In this document: in pieces, positions 19,128 through 26,951 of the stretch
Layout of the letters: the number at the start of each line of letters is the position of its first letter
How positions within the stretch are numbered: the stretch's first letter is position 1
Source: Corallococcus macrosporus DSM 14697
GTDB taxonomy: Bacteria; Myxococcota; Myxococcia; Myxococcales; Myxococcaceae
Assembly (NCBI RefSeq): GCF_002305895.1
Contig: NZ_CP022203.1
Location: 1,528,501-1,592,500, forward strand
Direction: 5' to 3'
Length of the DNA: 64,000 nt
Translations under genes and position numbers: made by a program
The notes under the pieces: generated by a model
What the model was told of the DNA's origin: nothing
Seen by the model: only the letters and a program-made list of their open reading frames with translations
The model's database searches: none

Positions 19128-20441
19128 GTGATGAACCCGCTGCCTCGGCACCTCGGGCTTCCCGTCTCCTGGGAGATGCTGGCGTCACACCTCGACGAGG
19201 CGGGCTTCCTGTGGAGGCAGTGGCGGCGAGCCCTCGTGGCGCCGGACCACGTCCTCGACGAGGTGGCGCGGGTGGAGGCGCGGCTGCTCGCCCATCTGGA
19301 TGCGTTGGTGCTCGCGGGGCGCGGGGCGGCGACGAGGTTGCTGATGCCCGCCCTGGTCGAAGCGGACGAGCCAGGGAGAGGGGAGTGCGCCGCGCTCGGG
19401 CTGCTGCTCCAGGAGGAGGGCCGGGAGGCGGCCGTGCGAAGCGTCCTCGAGGTGCTCCAGGCGGGGGAAGAGGGCCCGTGCTCGGCCATCCACGCCGCGC
19501 TTCTTTGTGCTCGCGGGCGAGGGCTGGAGTCCTGGCTGCGGCCCATGGTCGACGCTTCACCGTCTCCTCGGGTGCTCTCGGCGCTCCTGGAGGTCCTGGG
19601 GGTATGGCGCGTGGACCCCGGGCCCGCACTGGAGGCGTCGTTCTCACATGAGGCCATGCAGGTGCGGGCCGCCGCGTTTCGGTGTCTGCGCTCCTGGCCC
19701 GCCCGCCTGTCTGATTCCACGCTGGAGGTGGGCCTGCGCGCGTCTTCCGCCGAGGTCTCTGGCGCCGCGCTGGAGGTGGGGCTGTTGGCGGGAAGTCGGC
19801 TGGCGTGGTGGGAATGCCGCCGTCAGGTGCGGAGGGGCGGGCCGCACCGCCAGTTGGCGATGGGGGCCCTGGCCGTGGCGGGCGGGCCGGACGCCCAGAA
19901 GTCGCTGCTGGAGGGGCTGGGAGACGCCTCTCGCGGGGCGGAGACCCTGCGGGTGCTCGGGCTGTTGGGGACCTCCGAGGCGGCGCGGGCCTGTCTGGAG
20001 GCGATGCGCGAGCCGTCGTGGGCGCCGCTGGCCGCGGAGGCGTTCGCGCTGGTGACCGGCATGGACGTCCCCGCGGTGGGCCCAGGGGAGGACGGGGGCG
20101 GCATGGCGTACGAGCCGGAAGCAGACCTCCCGTTGCCCGAGGTATCCCGGGTGGAGGCGTGGTGGGCCGAGCGCGCGTCCCGGTTCAACCCGGCGTCGCG
20201 CTACGTGCGGGGGCTGCCCCTGGGGCAGGTGTCGTTGCTCGACGCGTTGCGAGACGGCGCGATGTATCGCCGCCGGTCATTGTGGTGGGCCGTGGCCCTG
20301 CGGACCCGGGGCGCGCTGGGGTTGCGCGCGGGCGCGTGGACCCGGGTCCAGCGCGCGGAAGAGGATGCCGCGAGGCGCCTGCCGCCCGCGCGCTTCGCCC
20401 AGTCGCTGGAGGGGGGCCTGGGTGCGGGGGGTGGGGCATGA
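19128..20441 (+). CDS. TIGR02270-family helical-repeat protein
   Basis: This 437-residue protein is rich in Ala/Leu helices with HEAT-like repeats (VRAAAFRCLRSWPARLSDST, LGLLGTSEAARACLEAMREP). Its N-terminal block, HLDEAGFLWRQWRRALVAPD and LARVEARL-type sequence, matches the TIGR02270 family. Members occur in proteobacterial type VI secretion neighbourhoods and their role is unknown. The start is GTG 19128 or ATG 19131, after a GGAGAGGGG site. It overlaps the next gene by 4 bp (ATGA), so the two products are probably made in equal amounts and may form a complex. Confidence 0.8.
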   Translation: MMNPLPRHLGLPVSWEMLASHLDEAGFLWRQWRRALVAPDHVLDEVARVEARLLAHLDALVLAGRGAATRLLMPALVEADEPGRGECAALGLLLQEEGREAAVRSVLEVLQAGEEGPCSAIHAALLCARGRGLESWLRPMVDASPSPRVLSALLEVLGVWRVDPGPALEASFSHEAMQVRAAAFRCLRSWPARLSDSTLEVGLRASSAEVSGAALEVGLLAGSRLAWWECRRQVRRGGPHRQLAMGALAVAGGPDAQKSLLEGLGDASRGAETLRVLGLLGTSEAARACLEAMREPSWAPLAAEAFALVTGMDVPAVGPGEDGGGMAYEPEADLPLPEVSRVEAWWAERASRFNPASRYVRGLPLGQVSLLDALRDGAMYRRRSLWWAVALRTRGALGLRAGAWTRVQRAEEDAARRLPPARFAQSLEGGLGAGGGA

Positions 20442-21556
20442 AGGTGTTTGTCGAGGCACTGGGCATGGCGTCATGTCTGGGACCGGCGATTCCCGCGTGC
20501 GCCGCGTTCCGGGCCAACCTGCTCCGCCCCTCGCCATCTCCCGATGTGGACGTCGCCGAGCCTGGCGAGGAGGTGCCTCGGCCCGTGACGGTTTGCGCCC
20601 TCCCTGCGGCGACGTTCGGTTTCTCGGGCGTCGGTCGGCTCGTGGCGCTGGCGTGCGAGGTGCTCAAGGATGTGGGCACTCGCGTGGACCTGCGGGCCCT
20701 CGGGCCGGAGACCGGCGTCTGTCTGGCGCTGCCGGACCCGTGGGAGCGAGGTCTGGACCTGGGTGAACCGGACGCCTCGGTGGCGCTGCGAGTGGAGGCG
20801 CTGGGGCGCCGTGTGTTGGACACCAGCCTGCGGAACCTGGGCCTGGAGTGGTCCGGGCCCAGGCGCTTCTTTGGCGGTGGGCACGTGGCCTTCGCGAGGG
20901 CGCTGCACGCGGCCGAGGCGGCGCTGCGGAGCGGCGGGCTTCGTTCGTGCGTGGTGATGGGGGTGGACTGCCTGGTCGAAGCGCCCACGCTCCACGCGCT
21001 GGCGGATGAACGACGGTTGAAGACGCCAGAGCAGCCCGTGGGCTTGACTCCCGGGGAAGCGGGCGCGGCCTTGTTTCTGACCACCGAGGCGCTCGTGGAG
21101 CCTTCCAGAGGGGAGGCCCAGGTGGTGCTGCATGCGGTGCGGCTCGGGGACGAGCCGCACCCGCGGGGCGCTGACAGGCCCTCGGATGGACGGGCCCTGG
21201 CGGCGTGTGCGGAGGCGGTGCTCGCGGCCGCGGGGGTCCTTCGCGCCCGGCCGCTCCTGGTGAGCGACCACAACGGTGAGGAGGGGCGGGCGCGGGAGTG
21301 GGGGATGGTGCTGCTCCACCTGCGGGCGATGGACGCCTCGTTGGAGGAACTTCAGGCCTGGTATCCCGCCATTGGCTTCGGCGACGTGGGCGCCGCGATG
21401 GGAGCGGTCAACGCGTGTGTCGCGGTCAGGGGGCTGCAGCGCGGCTATGCCCCGTCCTCCGTGAGCCTCGTCTTCGCCAGCGCGGACGATTCCGGCCGAG
21501 CCGCCATCTTGGCAGGAACCACCCCTGAGCATCCGTCCGGAGGCGCCCCGCCATGA
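20438..21556 (+). CDS. Ketoacyl-synthase-fold protein without catalytic residues (pseudoenzyme)
   Basis: The 372-residue protein has the thiolase/beta-ketoacyl synthase layout: AAEAALRSGGLRSCVVMGVD, then GLTPGEAGAALFL, then a terminal FGDVGAAMGAVNACVA block. The usual active-site residues are missing. The nucleophile position reads FFGGGHVAFARAL (144-156) with no Cys. The HGTGT site reads DHNGEE (277-282). The GH of the last motif reads GD (315-316). It is therefore probably a structural or adaptor protein rather than an enzyme. It is coupled by ATGA overlaps to the TIGR02270 gene upstream and to the AHH nuclease downstream, which suggests it helps load that effector. Confidence 0.75.
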   Translation: MKVFVEALGMASCLGPAIPACAAFRANLLRPSPSPDVDVAEPGEEVPRPVTVCALPAATFGFSGVGRLVALACEVLKDVGTRVDLRALGPETGVCLALPDPWERGLDLGEPDASVALRVEALGRRVLDTSLRNLGLEWSGPRRFFGGGHVAFARALHAAEAALRSGGLRSCVVMGVDCLVEAPTLHALADERRLKTPEQPVGLTPGEAGAALFLTTEALVEPSRGEAQVVLHAVRLGDEPHPRGADRPSDGRALAACAEAVLAAAGVLRARPLLVSDHNGEEGRAREWGMVLLHLRAMDASLEELQAWYPAIGFGDVGAAMGAVNACVAVRGLQRGYAPSSVSLVFASADDSGRAAILAGTTPEHPSGGAPP

Positions 21557-22422
21557 CGACTGGTGACACGCGGCACAATCTCAATACGGAGCTGGCACGC
21601 AGGCTCAATGGCATCTTCAAGCGCAACCTGTCTCGGAAGGACGCCGTCCGGACCGCGGCCAGGGAGGAGGCGAAGAAGCGCAAGAGCAAGAAGCAGAAGG
21701 CCGCGCCGGCTCCGGACGGGCACCTGGACCCCAACGCGCCGCTGAACGGGGTGCTGGCCAAGGGGGACAACTACGCTCGCCGGGGCTACACCTACCTCAA
21801 GGCCCAGGATGGGCGGGGCGTGTACCGCGACTTCGACCATGCGCACCTGAGCGAAATCCGGGACATGGTGAAGGAGCGGGCGGAGTTTCCGGGGGGGCCG
21901 AAGGAGAACTTCAACCCCACGTACACCCAGCAGTCTCCGTACGCCTGGGAAGCCCACCACATGCTGCCGGGCTCGGCCTTCTACTACACGATGAAGGATG
22001 GCAAGCCGGCCTTCACCTACAAGCAACTGCGGCTGTTGTTGATGTCCGAGTACAACATCAACCACGGGCACAACATCATCAATCTTCCCGCGGAAGACTG
22101 GGCCGTTCCGGTTCATTCACTCATCTGCCATCCGAGCGACCACGAGTCCTACACGATGCGAGTCATGGATGAGATGCGGAAGGTGTCCAAGCGTCTCCAG
22201 GAAGTTATCAACTCGGGAGAACCTCACGGCGATCTTCCTGAAACGGCGTTCGAGGAGTTGAAGGACCTTGAAGAAGACTTCTGGGAGTTCCTTGTTGGAC
22301 TGAGCCGGGCCATTGTCATGGCAAAGGTTACTGGAGTCAGGTTCACAGGGAGTGGCTCGGAGCACGTGCGCTACGCGAACAAGGACGGAACAACCCACTA
22401 TGAGTGGGGTAGCCTTTGGTAG
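21553..22422 (+). CDS. AHH-family nuclease toxin (probable type VI effector)
   Basis: The 289-residue protein starts with a basic region (AAREEAKKRKSKKQKAA). A toxin domain follows with the signature WEAHHMLPGSAF (AHH at 134-136) and downstream INHGHNIINLP and VHSLICHPSDHESY, which supply the expected His residues of the HNH/Endo VII-like AHH nucleases. Such domains are DNases or RNases of polymorphic toxin systems. No signal peptide or PAAR domain is fused, so delivery should rely on the upstream tip and adaptor genes. It overlaps the pseudo-ketosynthase gene by 4 bp. The base composition becomes more AT-rich towards its 3' end. Confidence 0.85.
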   Translation: MTTGDTRHNLNTELARRLNGIFKRNLSRKDAVRTAAREEAKKRKSKKQKAAPAPDGHLDPNAPLNGVLAKGDNYARRGYTYLKAQDGRGVYRDFDHAHLSEIRDMVKERAEFPGGPKENFNPTYTQQSPYAWEAHHMLPGSAFYYTMKDGKPAFTYKQLRLLLMSEYNINHGHNIINLPAEDWAVPVHSLICHPSDHESYTMRVMDEMRKVSKRLQEVINSGEPHGDLPETAFEELKDLEEDFWEFLVGLSRAIVMAKVTGVRFTGSGSEHVRYANKDGTTHYEWGSLW

Positions 22423-22432
22423 GGTGATGCTT

Positions 22433-23017
22433 ATGAACTATTGGGTGCTGAAGGCGGAGTCCGCGGATGGCGCGGTTATTGATGCATTGCCCAAGGGCAG
22501 TCCCGAAAATTGGAAAATGCATAAGGGGGAACGGCTGGAGCGACAGTTTCCGTTGGGGGGGAAGGTCTCCTTTTCAGATCATTTTCCTGACCGGCGGAAA
22601 CTGTATGACTTCGTCCGAAACACGCTGGGGGTGCTTCTGGTTTCCTCGCGAGTGCATGAGGTCCTGAAGGAATCACGCGTGGATAATGTGGAGTTTCTTC
22701 CGGTTTCCATGTGTGATCATCAGTGGAATCCCGTGTCGCAGGAGTATGGCGTCCTTAACGTCCTGGGTTCTCAAGAAGTGATTGATATGGAGAAGTCCAA
22801 GTGCCGGATGGACCGTATTACGAAGAAGGAGATCGCTCGCCTGAGCAATTTAGTGGTGGCTCATGCGCGACTGGATCCAGATGTCGGGCTGTTTCGCGCA
22901 CGAAACATGTTGGAACTCATTCTGATGTCGGACCGTGTTCATGAAGCCTTTCTAGGAGCTGGCTTGACGGGGTTTCGGGCGCATCCTGCCGAAGGTTTCA
23001 GTGACATGTTTGCATGA
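22433..23017 (+). CDS. Imm11-family (DUF1629-like) protein, copy 1
   Basis: The 194-residue protein matches the imm11 family: N-terminal MNYWVLKAES, central SFSDHFPDRRKLYDFVRNT, then FLPVSMCDHQW and LFRARNMLELILMSDRVHEA. It follows the AHH toxin gene directly, the place expected for an immunity protein that neutralises the nuclease in the producing cell. ATG 22433 was chosen because it aligns with the start of the second copy; GTG 22424 and ATG 22427 are alternatives. The gene is clearly more AT-rich than its surroundings, a sign of acquisition. Confidence 0.8.
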   Translation: MNYWVLKAESADGAVIDALPKGSPENWKMHKGERLERQFPLGGKVSFSDHFPDRRKLYDFVRNTLGVLLVSSRVHEVLKESRVDNVEFLPVSMCDHQWNPVSQEYGVLNVLGSQEVIDMEKSKCRMDRITKKEIARLSNLVVAHARLDPDVGLFRARNMLELILMSDRVHEAFLGAGLTGFRAHPAEGFSDMFA

Positions 23018-23030
23018 GTCGCACTGGTCC

Positions 23031-23612
23031 ATGAACTACTGTGTATTGAGAGCTGAGTCGTTCGATGGGGCCATCATTGATGCCTTGCCCCACGACAGTC
23101 CGACCAATTGGAAGTTCAGCACGGGAGAGCCACTTGCACGCAGCTTTCCTGCTGGAGGGAAGGTGTCGTTTTCGGACCACTTTCCGGACCGGCGGAAGCT
23201 TTACGATTTCGTACGAAACACCGTGGGCGTTTTGCTCGTGTCGTCACGTGTGAAGCAGGTGCTGGACGACCTGCAGGTCGACAATACGGAATTTCTCCCG
23301 ATTGTCATTTGCGATCATCAGTGGCGTGAGTTGACTGGTGACTATGGCATTCTGAATGTCCTGGGCTCGCAAGAGGCGATTGATATGGGGAAATCCGCTT
23401 ATGATGCCAGTGTGCTTTCGAGCGAGATAAGTCACGTTAGTAGTCTTGTTTTGACTCAGGGGAAAATCGACCCGAAGGCCGACATCTTCCGCGCCCGGAA
23501 CATGATGGAGCTCATCCTGATTTCGGACCGGGTCAAGCTGGCCTTCGAGCGGGCGGGGCTGACGGGCTTCCGCGCCCGTCCCGCCGAAGGCTTCGACGAC
23601 ATGTTCGCCTGA
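23031..23612 (+). CDS. Imm11-family (DUF1629-like) protein, copy 2
   Basis: This is a 193-residue tandem paralogue of the preceding protein. It keeps the same start (MNYCVLRAES), the identical central block (VSFSDHFPDRRKLYDFVRN) and a very similar C-terminus (GLTGFRARPAEGFDDMFA). The middle third has diverged (SAYDASVLSSEISHVSSLV), so each copy may recognise a different toxin or a different toxin face. It lies 13 bp after copy 1, and its 3' half returns to the high GC of the chromosome. Confidence 0.8.
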   Translation: MNYCVLRAESFDGAIIDALPHDSPTNWKFSTGEPLARSFPAGGKVSFSDHFPDRRKLYDFVRNTVGVLLVSSRVKQVLDDLQVDNTEFLPIVICDHQWRELTGDYGILNVLGSQEAIDMGKSAYDASVLSSEISHVSSLVLTQGKIDPKADIFRARNMMELILISDRVKLAFERAGLTGFRARPAEGFDDMFA

Positions 23613-23628
23613 ACCTGGAGGAGGCAGC

Positions 23629-24411
23629 GTGGCAAAGCTCTCGGCACTGCGGGAGGACTCCGGGCGGGCCATTGTTCGACTGATGCGTCAGGTCGAGCCC
23701 GCCGCGAACCGGGAGGTCCTGGTGCGGACCGTGGACGAACTCTGCCTCCACTTCCACGTCGTGGCGGTGGCCACCCTGCTCGTGGATGGCAACCCGCAGG
23801 GCTTCTTCCTCAACCTGTGCCGAGCCGCCGAGAACTGGAGGCGACTGCTGACGCATTGCCGGCTCAAGCAGTGGGCGCTTCCCGCTTCGCGCTACATGGA
23901 GCCGCTGCTCGGTGCCGTCGCGGCGGGGCATTGGAGTCTGGCGCGACAGGTCGCCGAATTCGCTGAAACGCGCTGGCTCCCGGACGAGGAGTACCGCTCC
24001 GAGCACGCCCGCGCCCAGCTCTTCCATGCGCTGGTCTCCCCCGGCACCCGAGACGTCGTCATCCCGAGGGTGGAGGCGCTGGAGGCACTGGAACTCGAGA
24101 CGGAGCCGGACCGGGCTGCCTGTGCCCGCGCCCTGCTCGATGGCGACGCAGCGGCCTTCTCCGACGCCTTCAGACACGCCGTGCTCGTGCATGGCGAGGA
24201 CATCGAGAAGCGCGCGAAGCTCTTCACGACCCCCGTGACACGCTTCGCGCCGAAGCGTGCCATCTGGCTGGAGGGGCTCGCCCTGCTCAGGCTCTCCGAG
24301 CGCGCGGACATCGCGAGCTTCGACGAGCACTTCCAGTACTGCCCGCCGCTGGCCCGCACACCCATGACGTCGCGGTACACCGGGGACTGGGTCGTTTCTC
24401 TCGGTCCCTGA
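23629..24411 (+). CDS. Probable immunity protein, Imm49-like
   Basis: The 260-residue, mostly helical protein begins with GTG after a strong GGAGG site. HFHVVAVATLLVDGNPQGFF, LCRAAENWRRLLTHCRL, YMEPLLGAVAAGHW and the C-terminal TRFAPKRAIWLEGLALLRLS recall the Imm49 family of polymorphic-toxin immunity proteins. The family call is less certain than for the Imm11 pair. It is the last gene of the cassette and is followed by a clear terminator hairpin, which supports membership in the same unit. Confidence 0.55.
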   Translation: MAKLSALREDSGRAIVRLMRQVEPAANREVLVRTVDELCLHFHVVAVATLLVDGNPQGFFLNLCRAAENWRRLLTHCRLKQWALPASRYMEPLLGAVAAGHWSLARQVAEFAETRWLPDEEYRSEHARAQLFHALVSPGTRDVVIPRVEALEALELETEPDRAACARALLDGDAAAFSDAFRHAVLVHGEDIEKRAKLFTTPVTRFAPKRAIWLEGLALLRLSERADIASFDEHFQYCPPLARTPMTSRYTGDWVVSLGP

Positions 24412-24440
24412 GCGCCACGGCGCGCTGCCGTCCGTGGCGC
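24412..24440. terminator. Terminator hairpin at end of effector cassette
   Basis: A perfect 9-bp stem (GCGCCACGG with CCGTGGCGC) around an 11-nt loop starts immediately after the stop codon of the last immunity-type gene and faces a convergent lipoprotein gene. Confidence 0.6.
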
Positions 24441-24455
24441 CCCTGCGTGGAGCGG

Positions 24456-25241
24456 CTATAGCTCCCGCGACTGCTCCACCTTGCGCTGCTCGTCGCGGAC
24501 CGCCAGCTCCTTGGCCAGGTAGGGCCGCAGCCTCAGGCTGGTGTACGTGAGCATCAAGCTGCGCGCCCCGGGCGACTGGCTGCCGGTGAGCCGCAGCTCG
24601 GTGTCGGCGTCCTTCCACGACCCCTGCAACAGGTAGTCGTAGTGCGCCAGGGCGGCATCGGTCCGCGCGTTGGCCTCCAGTTGCCGGCCGAAGTTGTCCA
24701 CGGCGGGGCCGCTGGGGCGCACACCCGAGCGCCACGCGTGGTAGTTCGCCGAGGCCTCGGAGAGGTTGTTGCTCATCTGCGCCAGGGCCAGGCGGCTCTC
24801 CGCGTCGCGCGCCGAGTCCTCCATGGACTCGGGCTTGCCGTACTTCCGGGTCAGCAGCTCCGCCACGGAGTCGAAGTCGCCACGAACGGCGCCGGGCGCC
24901 CGGAAGGAGAGGGTGACCGCGGCGAGCTGTCCCTCGGCGAACACGTAGTAGACGTCCGCGGGGCGGCCCGCCACGACGTCGGTGACGTGGACGTCCTCCC
25001 ACGCGCCAATGAGCCTGGCGCGGGCGGGGAGGGCGGCCAGGGTCTCGCTCCGCGTCATCCCCCAGCGGGTGTCCTGGAAGCCCGTGGCGCTGCGGTACGC
25101 CTCCCGGGCGCCCTGCTCGCGCTCGGCGTCCGCCATGCGGATGGCGTCGCGGCGTTCAATCAGCGCCTGGTGCTTCGCGGACGTGCCGCAGGCGGTGGTG
25201 GCAAGGCACAGCGGCAGCAAGAGGGTGGAGCTCCAGCGCAT
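24456..25241 (-). CDS. Lipoprotein of unknown function
   Basis: ATG 25241 was chosen because GAGGAG lies six bases upstream and the result is a clean lipoprotein signal (LLLPLCLATTACGTS). The 261-residue mature region opens with a helical segment (LIERRDAIRMADAEREQGAR). A globular part follows (GFQDTRWGMTRSETLAALP, DVYYVFAEGQLAAVTLSF, LLTRKYGKPES) that resembles the layout of periplasmic proteins in which a small sheet measures out 'WGMS'-type motifs. The C-terminus is charged. The pattern FxxxRWGMxxxE is seen in several uncharacterised lipoproteins. No partner is evident. Confidence 0.6.
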   Translation of the reverse strand: MRWSSTLLLPLCLATTACGTSAKHQALIERRDAIRMADAEREQGAREAYRSATGFQDTRWGMTRSETLAALPARARLIGAWEDVHVTDVVAGRPADVYYVFAEGQLAAVTLSFRAPGAVRGDFDSVAELLTRKYGKPESMEDSARDAESRLALAQMSNNLSEASANYHAWRSGVRPSGPAVDNFGRQLEANARTDAALAHYDYLLQGSWKDADTELRLTGSQSPGARSLMLTYTSLRLRPYLAKELAVRDEQRKVEQSREL

Positions 25242-25332
25242 GGCGCACTCCTCGGGCATGTGGGTGAGGCGGTGACGGCCCGTTGCCTCCTTTATTCAAA
25301 GGGGCTCGGCGCATTTCGAAAGCGTCAGCCGT

Positions 25333-26040
25333 TCAGGCGGGGCTGGCCGCCGCCCCTTCCGTCCACTTGCCGCGCCGCGTGGGCTCCTTCAGGGCCTTGG
25401 CGAGCGCGGCGAGGAAGCGCTTGCGGGGCCAGTTCACCGCGCCGAAGCGGGCCAGGTGCTCGGTCTCCACCTGGCAGTCGATGAGCTGGAAGCCCCAGTC
25501 CCGGAAGCGCTCCACCGAGGTGACGAAGGCGACCTTGGACGCGTCCGGCGCCAGCGCGAACATGCTCTCTCCGAAGAAGGCCGCGCCCAGGGACACGCCG
25601 TAGAGGCCCCCCTTCAGCTCGCCCTCCGCCCACGCCTCCACCGAGTGCGCGAAGCCCGCCTCATGGAGGGTGACGTAGGCCTCCATCATCTCATCGGTAA
25701 TCCAGGTGCCTGACTGCCCCGGGCGTGGGACGCGGCTGCACTCGGTGATGACGCGGCGGAAGGCCGTGTCGTAGCGCACCTCGTAGACGCCCCGGGCCAT
25801 CGCCTTGCGCAGCGAGCGGCCCGCGTGGAGCATGTCCGGCGTCAGCACGAAGCGCGGGTCCGGCGAGTGCCAGAGGATGGGGTCCCCCTCGCTGTACCAG
25901 GGGAAGATGCCGCGGGCGTAGGCCGCCAGCAGCCGCTCCGGGCGCAAGTCCCCCCCCACGGCGACGATGCCGCTCTTGTCGGCGCGCTCGGGGGGCGGGA
26001 AGAGCTCCGGGTGCTCGTCACTCAACAGGTAGATGGGCAC
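25333..26040 (-). CDS. aat: Leucyl/phenylalanyl-tRNA-protein transferase
   Basis: Aat attaches Leu or Phe from aminoacyl-tRNA to proteins with N-terminal Arg or Lys, marking them for ClpS/ClpAP degradation (N-end rule). Family motifs are complete: IVAVGGDLRPERLLAAYARG, FPWYSEGDPILWHSPDPR, SGTWITDEMMEAYVTLHEAG, SVEAWAEGELKGGLYGVSLG and FGESMFAL. The 235-residue length is typical. It lies 12 bp from the upstream LEA-type lipoprotein gene on the same strand, so the two are probably cotranscribed. Confidence 0.95.
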   Translation of the reverse strand: MPIYLLSDEHPELFPPPERADKSGIVAVGGDLRPERLLAAYARGIFPWYSEGDPILWHSPDPRFVLTPDMLHAGRSLRKAMARGVYEVRYDTAFRRVITECSRVPRPGQSGTWITDEMMEAYVTLHEAGFAHSVEAWAEGELKGGLYGVSLGAAFFGESMFALAPDASKVAFVTSVERFRDWGFQLIDCQVETEHLARFGAVNWPRKRFLAALAKALKEPTRRGKWTEGAAASPA

Positions 26041-26052
26041 AGGCGCGCCACT

Positions 26053-26883
26053 CTACCGGGAGACGTTCAGCTTCACCTCGCCCGTGAGCGAATAGGGGAC
26101 GCGCAGCAGCGGACCCGTCACCTCGCCCGTCACCCCGTAGGGCAACAGCCCCTGGGTGATGAGCGCCTTCACCTCCGGGCCCCAGGTGTCCTTCGTCACC
26201 GCCAGCTCCACCGGGTACACCCCCGTGGCGGAGGCATCCACCGTGTCCGCGTGCGCCAGCGTGCCGCTGTCCAGCGTCTTGCCGGCCACCGACGCCGTCC
26301 AGGTCAGCCCCTCCAGCCGCAGCGGGAAGGGGTTGGGGTTGCGCACGCCGATGCGGAGGTTGAGCTGGACCTCCTCATCCGAGTAGCGCGCCCCGTCCAG
26401 CTCCTCGACCACCACCGTGGGCAGCCGGGGCATCCGCGTCGCGCGGCTGGCCGCGAAGGGAATCGTCTGCTCCTGGTCTCCCGAGCGGACGACGAGGGTG
26501 CCGCGCAGGGCCAGCAGCAGCGTGCCCTGCTCGGCGCTCAGCCGCGCCAGGTCCGCCGCGTTCTTCACGTAGGGCGCGCGCTCTTCAAAGGAGATGCTCG
26601 CGGGGGCGCCGGGCGTCAGCGCCACCCCCAGCTTCGCCGTGCCCGTCTTCACCACCTGACCGTCGGCGACGAGCTCGTAGTCGGCCCGCTCCACCACCCC
26701 CTCCCCGGGGCTGCGTAGCTCGGCCTCGTAGCGCAGGGTGGCGTCGGTGAGGCCCTGGGACGCGATGACCGTCCGTTGGGCCGTGAGGGTGGCGGGACTG
26801 GAGGGCCGGGTGGGGGCGGAGGCACACCCCACACAGAGGGACAGCACCACGGCCAGTCGGAACATGGGCGAGGGCAAGCGCAT
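26053..26883 (-). CDS. LEA type 2 (WHy-domain) lipoprotein, two-domain
   Basis: The signal peptide ends in a lipobox (VVLSLCVGCASAP); ATG 26883 or 26865 could be used. The protein contains two LEA2/WHy-like beta-sandwich domains. The first has LRYEAELRSPGEGVVERADY. The second has VQLNLRIGVRNPNPFPLRLE and LTWTASVAGKTLDSGTLA, with the conserved NPNPFP of the family. It is a larger relative of the lipoprotein at 10699-11184. Such proteins may stabilise the envelope under desiccation, a plausible need for spore-forming myxobacteria, but this is inference. Confidence 0.75.
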   Translation of the reverse strand: MRLPSPMFRLAVVLSLCVGCASAPTRPSSPATLTAQRTVIASQGLTDATLRYEAELRSPGEGVVERADYELVADGQVVKTGTAKLGVALTPGAPASISFEERAPYVKNAADLARLSAEQGTLLLALRGTLVVRSGDQEQTIPFAASRATRMPRLPTVVVEELDGARYSDEEVQLNLRIGVRNPNPFPLRLEGLTWTASVAGKTLDSGTLAHADTVDASATGVYPVELAVTKDTWGPEVKALITQGLLPYGVTGEVTGPLLRVPYSLTGEVKLNVSR

Positions 26884-26951
26884 GACGCTAGACAATGTGG
26901 ACACCCCCAGGAGTCCGCTCAAGGGCTTTTCCGCTAGACTGTCCACCACCC

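Noticed and set aside
20438-21556. Annotation as an active beta-ketoacyl synthase with a link to polyketide synthesis
   Set aside because: The catalytic residues are missing and no acyl carrier protein or other biosynthetic gene is near; the context is type VI secretion.
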